From assembly GCA_036489775.1 (NCBI GenBank), contig DASXFC010000070.1:24210-88209 (forward strand): a stretch of 64,000 bases of DNA, read 5' to 3'. Under the pieces are notes generated by a model. That model was not told the origin of the DNA. It ran no database searches and saw only the letters and a program-made list of their open reading frames with translations. This document shows, one piece after another, positions 51,121-59,838 of the stretch. The translations under genes and the position numbers were made by a program. The number at the start of each line of letters is the position of its first letter. Within the stretch, counting starts at the first letter, position 1. The DNA is from Bog-473 sp036489775 (GTDB lineage Bacteria; Actinomycetota; Acidimicrobiia; Acidimicrobiales; RAAP-2).

Positions 51121-52520
51121 GGAAGTACCTCCTTCACGACCCTGAAGCGCCGGCGTCTCCCTACATAGGCATCCGCCGCGAACAACCCGATGCCGACCAC
51201 CAGCAGCGCCGAGGCGGCCCAGGTGGCGGCCCCCTGCCAACAGCCTGAGTGCCCCGAAGGGCTGGTACTGGTGCAGTGCACCACCGCGGTCAGTTGGGCC
51301 TGGGGTGCCGAGGCTGGTGCCGAGGCCGACGGCGGCGTACCGCCAGCGGGTGCGGTCGCTCCCGGGGACGCGGCTGAGGACACCGGCAGCGATGCGTTGC
51401 TCAGAGGTGGGATCGACGTCCCTACCCCGGAGCTGCCACCGATGGCGTCGCTGCCGAGGCCGAAGTTGCCGAGGAGGCTGATCGGGGTGGGCGCCAGCTC
51501 GGTGTCGGCGCTGCTGCCGCCCAGCACCAGGTTGACCTGACCAGCGCCGGCCAGGATCCCCATCACCAGGCCCGCCAGCAGCTCGCCCGTTCCGACTTCG
51601 CCGGCGACGCTCGCCAACCCACTCCCGCCGGCGGCCAGCGCCTTATTGATCTCGCCCTCAACGGTGCCCAGTGGGCTGAGCAGCGGGCCCAACAGTGAGT
51701 TGGTCAACGCCGAGCGGGACAGGCGTACGTCGAGGCCGCCCATGGCAACGGTGCCCGAGGAGGGGTCGGTGCTCTCCTGCGGCAGCACGATCTCCAGGCT
51801 GTAGGCAGCCAGGGCCCGGTTGACCGCGGTCACGGTCTCCTCGAGTTCCGCCGCGGTGGCCACCGGAAGGGCGTGCCCGTCGACCTCGACTGATGCGATG
51901 GAGAAGGTGCTCGACCCACCGGCGGAGCCACCCGTCTGTTGGGTGCTCTGCCAGGAGAGTCCGTCAAGTACAACCTTTCCGCCGGCCAGGTTGACCGTGA
52001 GCGAGGAAGAGGCAGACGCGGACTGTTGCGCGCCGGCCTGGTAGTCGACGTCGGCCCCCGAGCGCCCCTCCACTGACAGGAGTCCGGGCAGGTTCAAGTC
52101 GACCAGAGTGGTGTCAGAGGCGGCCGACTCTGGTGAGGGGTTCACCTGCGCCGATTCGGTGCCCAGAAGGGGGACGCCCCCAGTCTTGGTCGCCGCCCCC
52201 GAGGCGGAGTCGGCGTACTCGCCCTCGGTGATGGGCAACGACGGAACCGAAGAAGCCAGTGAGGACAGGGACGCCGCGTCGATCAGCGAGGAGGTGGCTT
52301 GGGACTCGCCTGACTGATACGAGGCGATCGACTCAGCGGCCGTCACCGTCACCGCCAACCCTTCGTAGGAAGGCCCGACCGTCAGCAGCGACGCGCTCGC
52401 CACGGCCGACCCGGGACTGGTCACCGCCGACCCGGCCGCCGAACTCGGCGACGTCAGCCCGGCCGCGACCAAGATGGCCGTGGCCATGAACGCCATACTG
52501 AACGCCAGCCACCGTCTCAA
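51117..52520 (-). CDS. secreted, C-terminally anchored protein of unknown function
   Basis: TTG 52520 overlaps the glucosidase stop (TTGA). The 467-residue product has a signal peptide (residues 1-29, ending SSA), an extracellular Ser/Ala/Gly-rich domain (about 40-370) with beta-type segments (SSLTVNLAGGKVVLDGLSW), a Pro/Ala/Ser linker (380-415), two Cys (VHC, GCW), and a C-terminal membrane helix (about 432-452) followed by a basic stop-transfer tail RRRRFRVVKE. I do not recognise the domain. The gene sits between a beta-glucosidase and the binding protein, so it may present or capture the substrate at the cell surface. Confidence 0.78.
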   Translation of the reverse strand: MRRWLAFSMAFMATAILVAAGLTSPSSAAGSAVTSPGSAVASASLLTVGPSYEGLAVTVTAAESIASYQSGESQATSSLIDAASLSSLASSVPSLPITEGEYADSASGAATKTGGVPLLGTESAQVNPSPESAASDTTLVDLNLPGLLSVEGRSGADVDYQAGAQQSASASSSLTVNLAGGKVVLDGLSWQSTQQTGGSAGGSSTFSIASVEVDGHALPVATAAELEETVTAVNRALAAYSLEIVLPQESTDPSSGTVAMGGLDVRLSRSALTNSLLGPLLSPLGTVEGEINKALAAGGSGLASVAGEVGTGELLAGLVMGILAGAGQVNLVLGGSSADTELAPTPISLLGNFGLGSDAIGGSSGVGTSIPPLSNASLPVSSAASPGATAPAGGTPPSASAPASAPQAQLTAVVHCTSTSPSGHSGCWQGAATWAASALLVVGIGLFAADAYVGRRRRFRVVKEVLP

Positions 52521-54781
52521 GACCGGTTGACTTCCTCGGCCAACTGATCCAACACGGTGGGGTCCAGGCCGGCCCCCGGGAAACGGGCCAGCCGGCGCAG
52601 CGGGAACCCACCCAGGGTGCGGATGCGCTCATCGGTCAGGAACTGATTGACGCCGTTGCCGGGCGAAGTGGTCATGGATCTGTTCAACGCAGCACGGCCG
52701 CCCGGGTGCGCCACCCACTCAGCCAGGGGGGAGTCGGGGGTGATGGACACGGACCGGGCGGGCACATCGACATCCACGCTGGTACTGAGTCGGATGTCGC
52801 GCGACGACGCCCCCACTTCGATCACCGCCCGGCCCGGGTCGCACTGCCAGCCGCCCGCGACGACGTCGTAATAGGCGAAGTCCCGCCAGCCCAGCTCGAA
52901 GCGAACATCGGTGGAAGCGCCCGGCTCCACGTCGATCTTGGCGAAACCGCGCAGCTCCCGCCGGGGCCGCGAGATCGGGCCGGGCGGCGGGGCCACATAG
53001 AGCTGGACCACTTCCTGGCCCGGTCGGGCCCCGACGTTGGTGACGGTGGCCCGTACCTCGACGTGGAACTTCTGGTCCGACCCGGAGCTGGCCACGAGCA
53101 GGTCGGAGTAGGCGAAGGTGGTGTACGACATTCCGTGCCCGAAGGGATAACTGACCGGGCCGTCGACGGCATCGTGGTGGCGGTAACCCACGAAGACCCC
53201 CTCCCCGTAGCGAACTTGCCCCAACTCACCGGGAAAGTTCACGTAGGACGCGGTGTCTTCGAGGCGCAGCGGGATGGTTTCGGCCAGCCGCCCAGAAGGG
53301 TTGACGTGGCCGAACAGGACGTCGGCGATGGCGCCGCCCCCGGCCTGACCGAGCAGCCAACCCTCGATGATCGAATTGGCCCCTGCCTCCCAATCCGCCA
53401 CTTGCACCACGCCCCCGTTGGACAGCACGACCACGATGCGGGGGTTGGCCTCGGCCAACTGGTCGAACAGGGCCAGCTGATTGTCCGGCAGCCGAATATG
53501 GGTGCGATCGAAGCCCTCCGACTCGTCCTGGGCCGACAACCCCATGAAGAGCACCACCACGTCGGCTTGTGACGCCACCCGGAGCGCCTCGGCTTCCAGC
53601 TCGGGATCGCGGCGGTCCTCCTCGAGGCCGTAACCGGCGGCGAACGGCAGAGCCGGGTCGGCATGCCGCCTGATCTCATCGAGGGGCACATCGACGCGGG
53701 TGGGCACGACCTCCGAGCTGCCTGCGCCCTGAAGTCGCGGGGTCCGGGCCAGCTCACCGATTACGGCGATGGAGGCGGCGGGGTCGAGCGGCAGCGTGCC
53801 GTCGTTCTTCAACAGCACGACACACTGGGCCGCCACCTGGCGGGCCAGGTCGTGGTGGCGCCCCGGCGTGTCGCTGCCCCCATTCCATTTCGTTGGGGAT
53901 AAGCGGCCCTCGACGATCTGGCCGGCCAACCTCAGGAAGCGAAGGACGGAGCGATCGAGGATCTCTTCGGGCAGATCGCCGTCCTCCACGGCCCGGACCA
54001 ATTCGGCGTCGGTGGTGCCGCCGGAAGAGGGCATCTCGAGGTCCAGGCCGGCCCGCAGCGCCGCCACCCGGTCATTGACCGCGCCCCAATCCGACACCAC
54101 CAGGCCGGTGTAACCCCACTCGTCGCGCAGCACGCTGGTCAAGAGCCAGGGATGCTCCGACGCATACGTCCCGTTGACGCGGTTATAGGAACACATCACC
54201 GTCCACGGGTCCGCTTCCTTGATCGCAATCTCGAAAGCCGCCAGATAGATCTCGCGCAGGGTTCGCTCGTCGACCTCGGCACTGACCCGCAAGCGGTCGG
54301 TCTCCTGGTTGTTGACCGCAAAGTGCTTGAGCGAAGCTCCCACTCCGAGCGACTGGATGCCCCTGATCAGGGCCGCGCCCAGATGTCCACTGAGGAACGG
54401 ATCTTCGGACAGGTATTCGAAGTTGCGCCCGCACAACGGGGACCGCTTGATGTTCACGCCTGGGCCGAGCACCACATTCACCCCGGCGGCCTGTGCCTCC
54501 GCGCCGATGGCCGCGCCGACTCGCTCTATGAGGTCGGCGTCCCAGGACGACGCCAACGCCACCTCGGGCGGAAAGCAGGTGGCCGCAGTGCTGGGTTCCC
54601 CGTTGAGATCGCCCGACGCTGTTTTGCGCAAGCCGTGGGGCCCGTCGCTGAAGACGAGGACAGGAACGTCCAGGCGGTCGATCGGTTTGGTGGTCCACAG
54701 GCCGGCACCGGAGGTCAACGACGACTTTTCGAGCAAGGTCAGCTCGGTCACGACCTCGCTCGGGGATGCGTCGGGCGTCAT
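52517..54781 (-). CDS. beta-glucosidase, glycoside hydrolase family 3
   Basis: ATG 54781 overlaps the TetR stop (ATGA), giving 754 residues. The GH3 N-terminal barrel has GPGVNIKRSPLCGRNFEY, KHFAVNNQETDR and the nucleophile Asp in LVVSDWGAV near 245. The C-terminal alpha/beta sandwich and fibronectin-III-like domain (SYPFGHGMSYTTFAY, LGWRDFAYYDV) complete it. No signal peptide, so it acts on imported glycosides in the cytoplasm. It is the first enzyme gene of the TetR-led operon. Confidence 0.93.
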   Translation of the reverse strand: MTPDASPSEVVTELTLLEKSSLTSGAGLWTTKPIDRLDVPVLVFSDGPHGLRKTASGDLNGEPSTAATCFPPEVALASSWDADLIERVGAAIGAEAQAAGVNVVLGPGVNIKRSPLCGRNFEYLSEDPFLSGHLGAALIRGIQSLGVGASLKHFAVNNQETDRLRVSAEVDERTLREIYLAAFEIAIKEADPWTVMCSYNRVNGTYASEHPWLLTSVLRDEWGYTGLVVSDWGAVNDRVAALRAGLDLEMPSSGGTTDAELVRAVEDGDLPEEILDRSVLRFLRLAGQIVEGRLSPTKWNGGSDTPGRHHDLARQVAAQCVVLLKNDGTLPLDPAASIAVIGELARTPRLQGAGSSEVVPTRVDVPLDEIRRHADPALPFAAGYGLEEDRRDPELEAEALRVASQADVVVLFMGLSAQDESEGFDRTHIRLPDNQLALFDQLAEANPRIVVVLSNGGVVQVADWEAGANSIIEGWLLGQAGGGAIADVLFGHVNPSGRLAETIPLRLEDTASYVNFPGELGQVRYGEGVFVGYRHHDAVDGPVSYPFGHGMSYTTFAYSDLLVASSGSDQKFHVEVRATVTNVGARPGQEVVQLYVAPPPGPISRPRRELRGFAKIDVEPGASTDVRFELGWRDFAYYDVVAGGWQCDPGRAVIEVGASSRDIRLSTSVDVDVPARSVSITPDSPLAEWVAHPGGRAALNRSMTTSPGNGVNQFLTDERIRTLGGFPLRRLARFPGAGLDPTVLDQLAEEVNRS

Positions 54782-55410
54782 TTCTTCTTCTTCGGGGGTT
54801 CGTCGATGAGGATGGTGTCGAGGTAGCGGTCCAATTGGCCGAGGAAGTCGAACTCGGGGTCGAGCAACCACTGGACCTGCAGGCCGTCCATCACCGCGAT
54901 CAACACCGGGCCGCTGGCGCCAGCCCGGGCTTCGCCTCGCCGGCGGGCCGTGGCCAGCGTGCGCGAGAACAGCTCGCGGCTCTCCTCATAGCGGCCCTTG
55001 AAGTAATCGTGGGCCGGATGCCCAGGATCGGTCGCCTCCGCTGACAGGGTGGTGAAGAGTTGGACCATCTCACGGTTCTCGAGGTTGCGCCGCACCAGCT
55101 CCTTCATGGCCTGGCGGAACGAACCCGTCTCCTCCCACTTGTTGAGGAACCACGGCGTGTCGGTGTCGTCGCGTTCCTGCAACACCCCTTCGAGCAATGC
55201 CTCCTTGGACGGGAAGTGGTGCAGCAATCCAGGCAGGGTCAGGCCGACCCGGGTGGCCACGTCCCGCATCGACGCGCCCCGGAAACCCTGCGAACTGAAG
55301 AACTCGTGGGCGGCCATGAGGATCTGCTGCCGGCGCTCCCGGCCGACCGCGTACGACCGGCGTGGGAGTGGTCGACGTTCGGTGACCCGCCGTGCTGCCG
55401 TCGGTGGCAC
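54778..55410 (-). CDS. TetR-family transcriptional regulator
   Basis: GTG 55410 follows a GGGGGG stretch six bases upstream and gives 210 residues; ATG 55461 is an alternative that adds 17 residues. The helix-turn-helix is at about 20-65 (RQQILMAAHEFFSSQGF, then MRDVATRVGLTLPGLLHHF). The C-terminal ligand domain ends in a KKKK tail. It is the first gene of the leftward glycosidase-transporter operon and divergent from the esterase-rhamnosidase operon, so it probably represses both until a ligand is bound. Confidence 0.9.
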   Translation of the reverse strand: MPPTAARRVTERRPLPRRSYAVGRERRQQILMAAHEFFSSQGFRGASMRDVATRVGLTLPGLLHHFPSKEALLEGVLQERDDTDTPWFLNKWEETGSFRQAMKELVRRNLENREMVQLFTTLSAEATDPGHPAHDYFKGRYEESRELFSRTLATARRRGEARAGASGPVLIAVMDGLQVQWLLDPEFDFLGQLDRYLDTILIDEPPKKKK

Positions 55411-55454
55411 TGAGGACCCCCCTCGATGAAACGTGATGTGATCTTTTTCAGAAG

Positions 55455-55484
55455 CTAACATAATTGCCTAACAGTTGGTAGGTT
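55455..55484. promoter_or_regulatory. probable TetR operator/promoter between divergent operons
   Basis: The AT-rich gap holds a direct repeat CTAAC at 55455-55459 and 55468-55472, a partial dyad CCTA-(8)-TAGG at 55467-55482, and CATAAT (55459-55464), a good -10 match for the rightward operon. No clear -35 is seen. Overlap of repeats and the -10 suits repressor control in both directions. Confidence 0.45.
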
Positions 55485-55513
55485 TTTGTCACCAACGAAA
55501 AGGGGGAAACCGC

Positions 55514-56494
55514 GTGCCCGTCGACCCGCTCATAGCGCCGATGTTGAGCGCCCTGCAGGATGCGCCCAAGCCAGCGCGATCCACACCGGCCGATGCCATC
55601 GCCGCCCGCAACCAAGTGGCGGCGCGAGAGAGTGAAGGCAACCCCTACGGCGCCTTCATAGAGGATCCGCCCGCCGTCGCTGACGTGCATGAGGACCACG
55701 TCGCGGTCAGCAGCCCCCCCGGGAGCATCCCCGTCACCGTGTACCGTACGGAGACGGCGCTGGCCGGGGCGGCATCGGGCGCCCTGGTCATGTTCCATGG
55801 CGGCGGCTGGTTCATGGGCGACCGCCAAGGATCCGACAACCGGTGCCGTACCATCGCGGCCGCCCACGATCTGGTGGTGGTCAACGTCGAGTACCGCTTG
55901 GCCCCCGAGCACCCCTTCCCGACACCCGGCGAGGACTGTTACCAGGCCACGGTGTGGACGGCCGAGAACATGGCGCGTCTCGGAGTCGCCGGCGACTGGC
56001 TGGCCGTGGCCGGCGAGAGCGCCGGCGGCAACCTGGCCGCGGTGGTGGCCCTGCTGGCGCGCCAGCGGGGCGGTCCCCGACTGGCCCTCCAGGTCCTCGA
56101 GATACCAGGTCTCGACCTCACCATGTCCTCCCCCTCGGTGGACACTTACGCGCACGGGTACGTGCTCGACCGGGACGATCTGTTGTGGTGCGTCAAGATC
56201 TATCTGGGTGACCACGATCCCAAGGATCCGCTGGCCTCACCGGTGTGGGAGCCGGACGTCGCCGGCCTGCCGCCAGCCGTCATCTTCACGGCGGAGTGCG
56301 ACCCGCTGACCGACGACGGCAGCCGCTACGCCACCCGCCTGTCCGAGGCGGGCGTGGCGGTACGCCACCAGCAATTCCCGGGTCAAGTGCACGGGTCACA
56401 CACGTTGACCAAGTTGATGCCCACGGCACGCGCCTGGCGCGATGCCCTGCTCGAGGCGATCGGGGACAACCTGGACGCCACGGCCAACCGGTAG
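55514..56494 (+). CDS. alpha/beta hydrolase fold-3 esterase (HSL family)
   Basis: GTG 55514 (VPVDPLIAPML) has AGGGGG seven bases upstream; 326 residues. Hormone-sensitive-lipase-type motifs are intact: oxyanion MFHGGGWFMGD near 95, nucleophile GESAGGNLA near 165, Asp in ECDPLTDDG near 265 and His in GQVHGSH near 295. It hydrolyses short acyl esters and could remove acetyl or acyl groups from decorated glycosides handled by this locus. First gene of the rightward operon. Confidence 0.92.
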   Translation: MPVDPLIAPMLSALQDAPKPARSTPADAIAARNQVAARESEGNPYGAFIEDPPAVADVHEDHVAVSSPPGSIPVTVYRTETALAGAASGALVMFHGGGWFMGDRQGSDNRCRTIAAAHDLVVVNVEYRLAPEHPFPTPGEDCYQATVWTAENMARLGVAGDWLAVAGESAGGNLAAVVALLARQRGGPRLALQVLEIPGLDLTMSSPSVDTYAHGYVLDRDDLLWCVKIYLGDHDPKDPLASPVWEPDVAGLPPAVIFTAECDPLTDDGSRYATRLSEAGVAVRHQQFPGQVHGSHTLTKLMPTARAWRDALLEAIGDNLDATANR

Positions 56495-56500
56495 CCGGCC

Positions 56501-57307
56501 GTGCCCTACGCCATCAACGACGGGGTCCGGATCTGGTGGGACGAGCACGGTGCCGGTCAGCCGGTCCTCTTGTGTATGGGCCACGCCTACCCGGCCGTGA
56601 TGTGGCACCGGGCCATCCCCGCCCTGGCCCGACAGCATCGGGTGCTCAGCTTTGACAACCGGGGCGTCGGCCACAGCGATGCCCCCCGTCCCCCGTATTC
56701 GATCGAGCAGATGGCCCGGGACGGACTGGCGGTCATGGACGCGGCCGGGGTGGCGCGCGCCCACGTCTACGGCGTGTCGATGGGCGGCCTGACCGCCGAG
56801 GAACTGGCCCTGTCGCACCCCGAGCGGGTGCGGTCGCTGGTACTGGGCTGCACCGGGTGCGTCGAACCCGAGGACAACCCCAGCCGTCTGCCCTTCGGAG
56901 TGCAGAAAGCGCTGCTCGGCGTGGCCGTGCGGCTCAACCGGCTGCGATCCCGCAAGGCCAACCGCCACTACGGCGTCGACGCGTCAGAGGAAATCAAAGC
57001 TGACGACCTGGCCCTGCTGCAGACCAGCCGGGTCACCACCCACGGGCTCATCGGCCAAGCCATCGCAGTGGGGACCTACAGCTCCCGGCGGCGACTGGCC
57101 GACCTCTCCATCCCGACCCTGGTCATCCACGGCGACGCCGACGACGTCGTGTCCGTCGACAAGGGCAAGGAGCTGGCGTCCGTGATCCCAGGTGCCCGCC
57201 TGGAGATACTGCCCGGCGCCGGCCACAACTACCTGACCGAGCCCTTCGGCAAACCCAGCTCGCTGGTGCTGGATTTCTGGGCCGACGTGGAATCGACCCC
57301 GACATGA
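56501..57307 (+). CDS. alpha/beta hydrolase
   Basis: The 268-residue protein starts at GTG 56501, six bases after the esterase gene. It has VLLCMGHAYPAVMW (oxyanion region), nucleophile elbow VYGVSMGGLTAEEL near 88, Asp in IHGDADDVV near 205 and His in GAGHNYLTE near 245. It resembles the enol-lactonase/haloperoxidase-like hydrolases. It overlaps the rhamnosidase start by four bases. Substrate unknown; context suggests esters or lactones released from glycosides. Confidence 0.88.
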   Translation: MPYAINDGVRIWWDEHGAGQPVLLCMGHAYPAVMWHRAIPALARQHRVLSFDNRGVGHSDAPRPPYSIEQMARDGLAVMDAAGVARAHVYGVSMGGLTAEELALSHPERVRSLVLGCTGCVEPEDNPSRLPFGVQKALLGVAVRLNRLRSRKANRHYGVDASEEIKADDLALLQTSRVTTHGLIGQAIAVGTYSSRRRLADLSIPTLVIHGDADDVVSVDKGKELASVIPGARLEILPGAGHNYLTEPFGKPSSLVLDFWADVESTPT

Positions 57308-59838
57308 TCGAGCTGGTCAATCTGCGCTGCAACCACCAGCGGTCTCCCTTGACGGTCGGGCCGCAGGGCCCGTGGCTGTCGTGGGAGCTCTCGGCCACCG
57401 ACGGCGAGGCGGATGTGCAGACCCATTCGAGCCGGGTGCGCGTGGCCGACGCCGATGCTGGCACCGAAATATGGGACAGCGGACCGCTGGACGCAATCGC
57501 TTCGGGGGTGGCCTACCAAGGTGAGCCCCTGGGCGGACTGCGCGCCTACGACTGGTCGGTCGAACTCACCCTGGACGGCGGAACCGAACTACGCGCACAA
57601 GCGCGGTTCGAGACGGGGCCGCTCGAGCCCGAGGAGTGGTCGGCCCGCTGGATCAGCCTGCCCCGGCCGTTTTACCAAAACGACGACCACCGGCCGGTCC
57701 CCACCCTGCGCCGGTCATTCACCCTTAGCCGAACCCCGGTCAGGGCTCGGCTCTACGCCAGCGCCGGCGGCATCTACCGGGCCCACCTCGACGGCACCCG
57801 CGTCGGTCGTAGCGAGCTCGTGCCGGGCTGGACCGACTTCAGGCGACGCGTCCATTACCAGGCCTACGACGTCACCGATTCCCTGTCCCCCGGCGACCAT
57901 GTGGTGGGCGCCGAGATCGCCGACGGTTGGTACAGCGGGGCCATCGGCCCGCTGGCCCAACGAAATCAGTTCGGCAACGAGCCCTGCCTGCTCGTGGAGC
58001 TGGTCATGTGGTGGGCCGACGGCAGCCGGACCTCCATCGCCACCGACGACTCCTGGGAGGGGGCCTTCGGCCCGATCCAATCGGGCGACCTGCTCGAAGG
58101 TGAGGTGCACGATGCGCGCCGCACCCTGGCCGGATGGTCAGCCGCGACCTTGGTGGACGGTCCCCCGGGTCAGCTGGCTGGCCAGCCCTGCCAACCGCCC
58201 GAGGTGGTGGCGGAGGTGCCGGCCGTGGCGGTAACCGAGCCGCTGGCCGGGAGCTACGTGTTCGATCTCGGCCAGAACCTGGTTGGCCACACCCGGCTGC
58301 GCCTGGACTGCCCGGCTGGCACGATCGTGCGCCTGCGCCACGCCGAGATGCTCGACACGGGCGGCACGCTCTACCTCGACAACTTGCGCCACGCCAGGGC
58401 CGTGGACACCTACGTGGCCGCGGGCGGCGGCCCAGAAGTGTTCGAGCCGGCCTTCACCTTCCACGGCTTTCGTTACGTGGAGGTCACGGGCTTGCCGACC
58501 CCTCCACACTCCAGTGATCTCACCGGGGTCGCGGTGTCCTCGGCGGTCGAGCAGACCGGGGACTTCGAATGCTCGGCCGCCTTGGTGAACCAACTCCAAC
58601 AGAACATCCGCTGGGGTCAGCTCGGCAACTTTCTCCACGTGCCGACTGACTGCCCCCAGCGCGACGAACGTATGGGTTGGATGGGCGACGCCCAAGTCTT
58701 CGCGCCCACCGCGTGCTTCAACGCCCACGTGGCCGGTTTCTTCGACAAGTGGCTCGCCGATGTGCGCGACAGCTTCGGCGCCCACGGCTTCGTCACCGAC
58801 GTGGCCCCCGTGCCGAAGCTGCCCGATGGCTTCGAGCTGAAATCGGCCTCGGCCGGCTGGGGCGACGCCGCTGTCATCGTGCCCTGGACCGCCTACCAGT
58901 GGTACGGGGATCCGAGCATCGTGGAACGGGCCTATCCGGTGGCCGCCGCCTGGGTAGATCACGTGCACAAGGCCAATCCGGACCTGGTCTGGCGCAACCA
59001 ACGGGGCTACGACTTCGGGGACTGGCTCTCGATCGAGGCGCAGACGTCGAAAGAGTTGCTGGGCACCGCATACTTCGCCCGGTCGTCCGGTTTGGTCGCA
59101 GCCATGGCGGACCGGCTGGGTCGGGCCGAGGAAGCCCGCACCTATGCCGAGCTGTCGGATGCCGTCGCCAGTGCCTTCCGCTGCGAGTACGTCGGGACCG
59201 GAGGGCGCATCGAGGGGGGAACCCAGACCGCCTACGCCCTGGCGCTCGACTTCGGCCTGCTCGAAGACGACCAGGTGGCCGAAGCCGCCGCGCACCTGGC
59301 GACCGACGTGCGCGCCCGCGGCACGACGCTGTCCACCGGTTTCCTCGGCGTCGCCCACCTGCTCCCCGCACTGGCCGACAACGGCCACCTCGACCTGGCC
59401 TACGAACTCTTGCTCTCTGAGCGGTTCCCGTCCTGGGGCTACTCGATCCGGCAAGGGGCGACGACGATCTGGGAACGCTGGGACGGCTGGACCGAGCACG
59501 CCGGCTTCCAGGATCCGGCCATGAACTCGTTCAACCACTACTGCTTCGGCTCGGTCGGGGCTTGGATGTACGCCACCGTCGGGGGCATCCGGCCCGATCC
59601 AGCCGTCCCCGGCTGGGGCCGTGTCGTGGTGGAGCCCCGCCCCGGGGGCGGGATCGACTGGGCCCGCTGCCGCTACGACTCGGTGCGCGGTCCGGTCAGC
59701 TGCAGCTGGCGGGCCACCGGTGACGAAATGGAGCTGGACGTCGAGCTGCCGCCGGGCGTCTCGGCCGACGTCCGGCTCCCGTTCCACACCGGCGAGGTGG
59801 GCTCCGGTCGCCACAGCTTCGCCGGGTCTTGGCGCTAG
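57304..59838 (+). CDS. alpha-L-rhamnosidase, glycoside hydrolase family 78
   Basis: The 844-residue enzyme has the N-terminal beta domains of GH78 (RVRVADADAGTEIWDSG; ISLPRPFYQNDDHRPVPTLR region), a carbohydrate-binding-like part (LYASAGGIYRAHLDGTRVG), and the catalytic (alpha/alpha)6 barrel from about 430 with the hallmark DCPQRDERMGWMGDAQ (acid residues). A C-terminal beta domain (VEPRPGGGIDWARC) ends it. No signal peptide, so action is intracellular. Its stop TAG shares the palindrome CTAG with the stop of the opposing ABC permease gene. Confidence 0.94.
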   Translation: MIELVNLRCNHQRSPLTVGPQGPWLSWELSATDGEADVQTHSSRVRVADADAGTEIWDSGPLDAIASGVAYQGEPLGGLRAYDWSVELTLDGGTELRAQARFETGPLEPEEWSARWISLPRPFYQNDDHRPVPTLRRSFTLSRTPVRARLYASAGGIYRAHLDGTRVGRSELVPGWTDFRRRVHYQAYDVTDSLSPGDHVVGAEIADGWYSGAIGPLAQRNQFGNEPCLLVELVMWWADGSRTSIATDDSWEGAFGPIQSGDLLEGEVHDARRTLAGWSAATLVDGPPGQLAGQPCQPPEVVAEVPAVAVTEPLAGSYVFDLGQNLVGHTRLRLDCPAGTIVRLRHAEMLDTGGTLYLDNLRHARAVDTYVAAGGGPEVFEPAFTFHGFRYVEVTGLPTPPHSSDLTGVAVSSAVEQTGDFECSAALVNQLQQNIRWGQLGNFLHVPTDCPQRDERMGWMGDAQVFAPTACFNAHVAGFFDKWLADVRDSFGAHGFVTDVAPVPKLPDGFELKSASAGWGDAAVIVPWTAYQWYGDPSIVERAYPVAAAWVDHVHKANPDLVWRNQRGYDFGDWLSIEAQTSKELLGTAYFARSSGLVAAMADRLGRAEEARTYAELSDAVASAFRCEYVGTGGRIEGGTQTAYALALDFGLLEDDQVAEAAAHLATDVRARGTTLSTGFLGVAHLLPALADNGHLDLAYELLLSERFPSWGYSIRQGATTIWERWDGWTEHAGFQDPAMNSFNHYCFGSVGAWMYATVGGIRPDPAVPGWGRVVVEPRPGGGIDWARCRYDSVRGPVSCSWRATGDEMELDVELPPGVSADVRLPFHTGEVGSGRHSFAGSWR

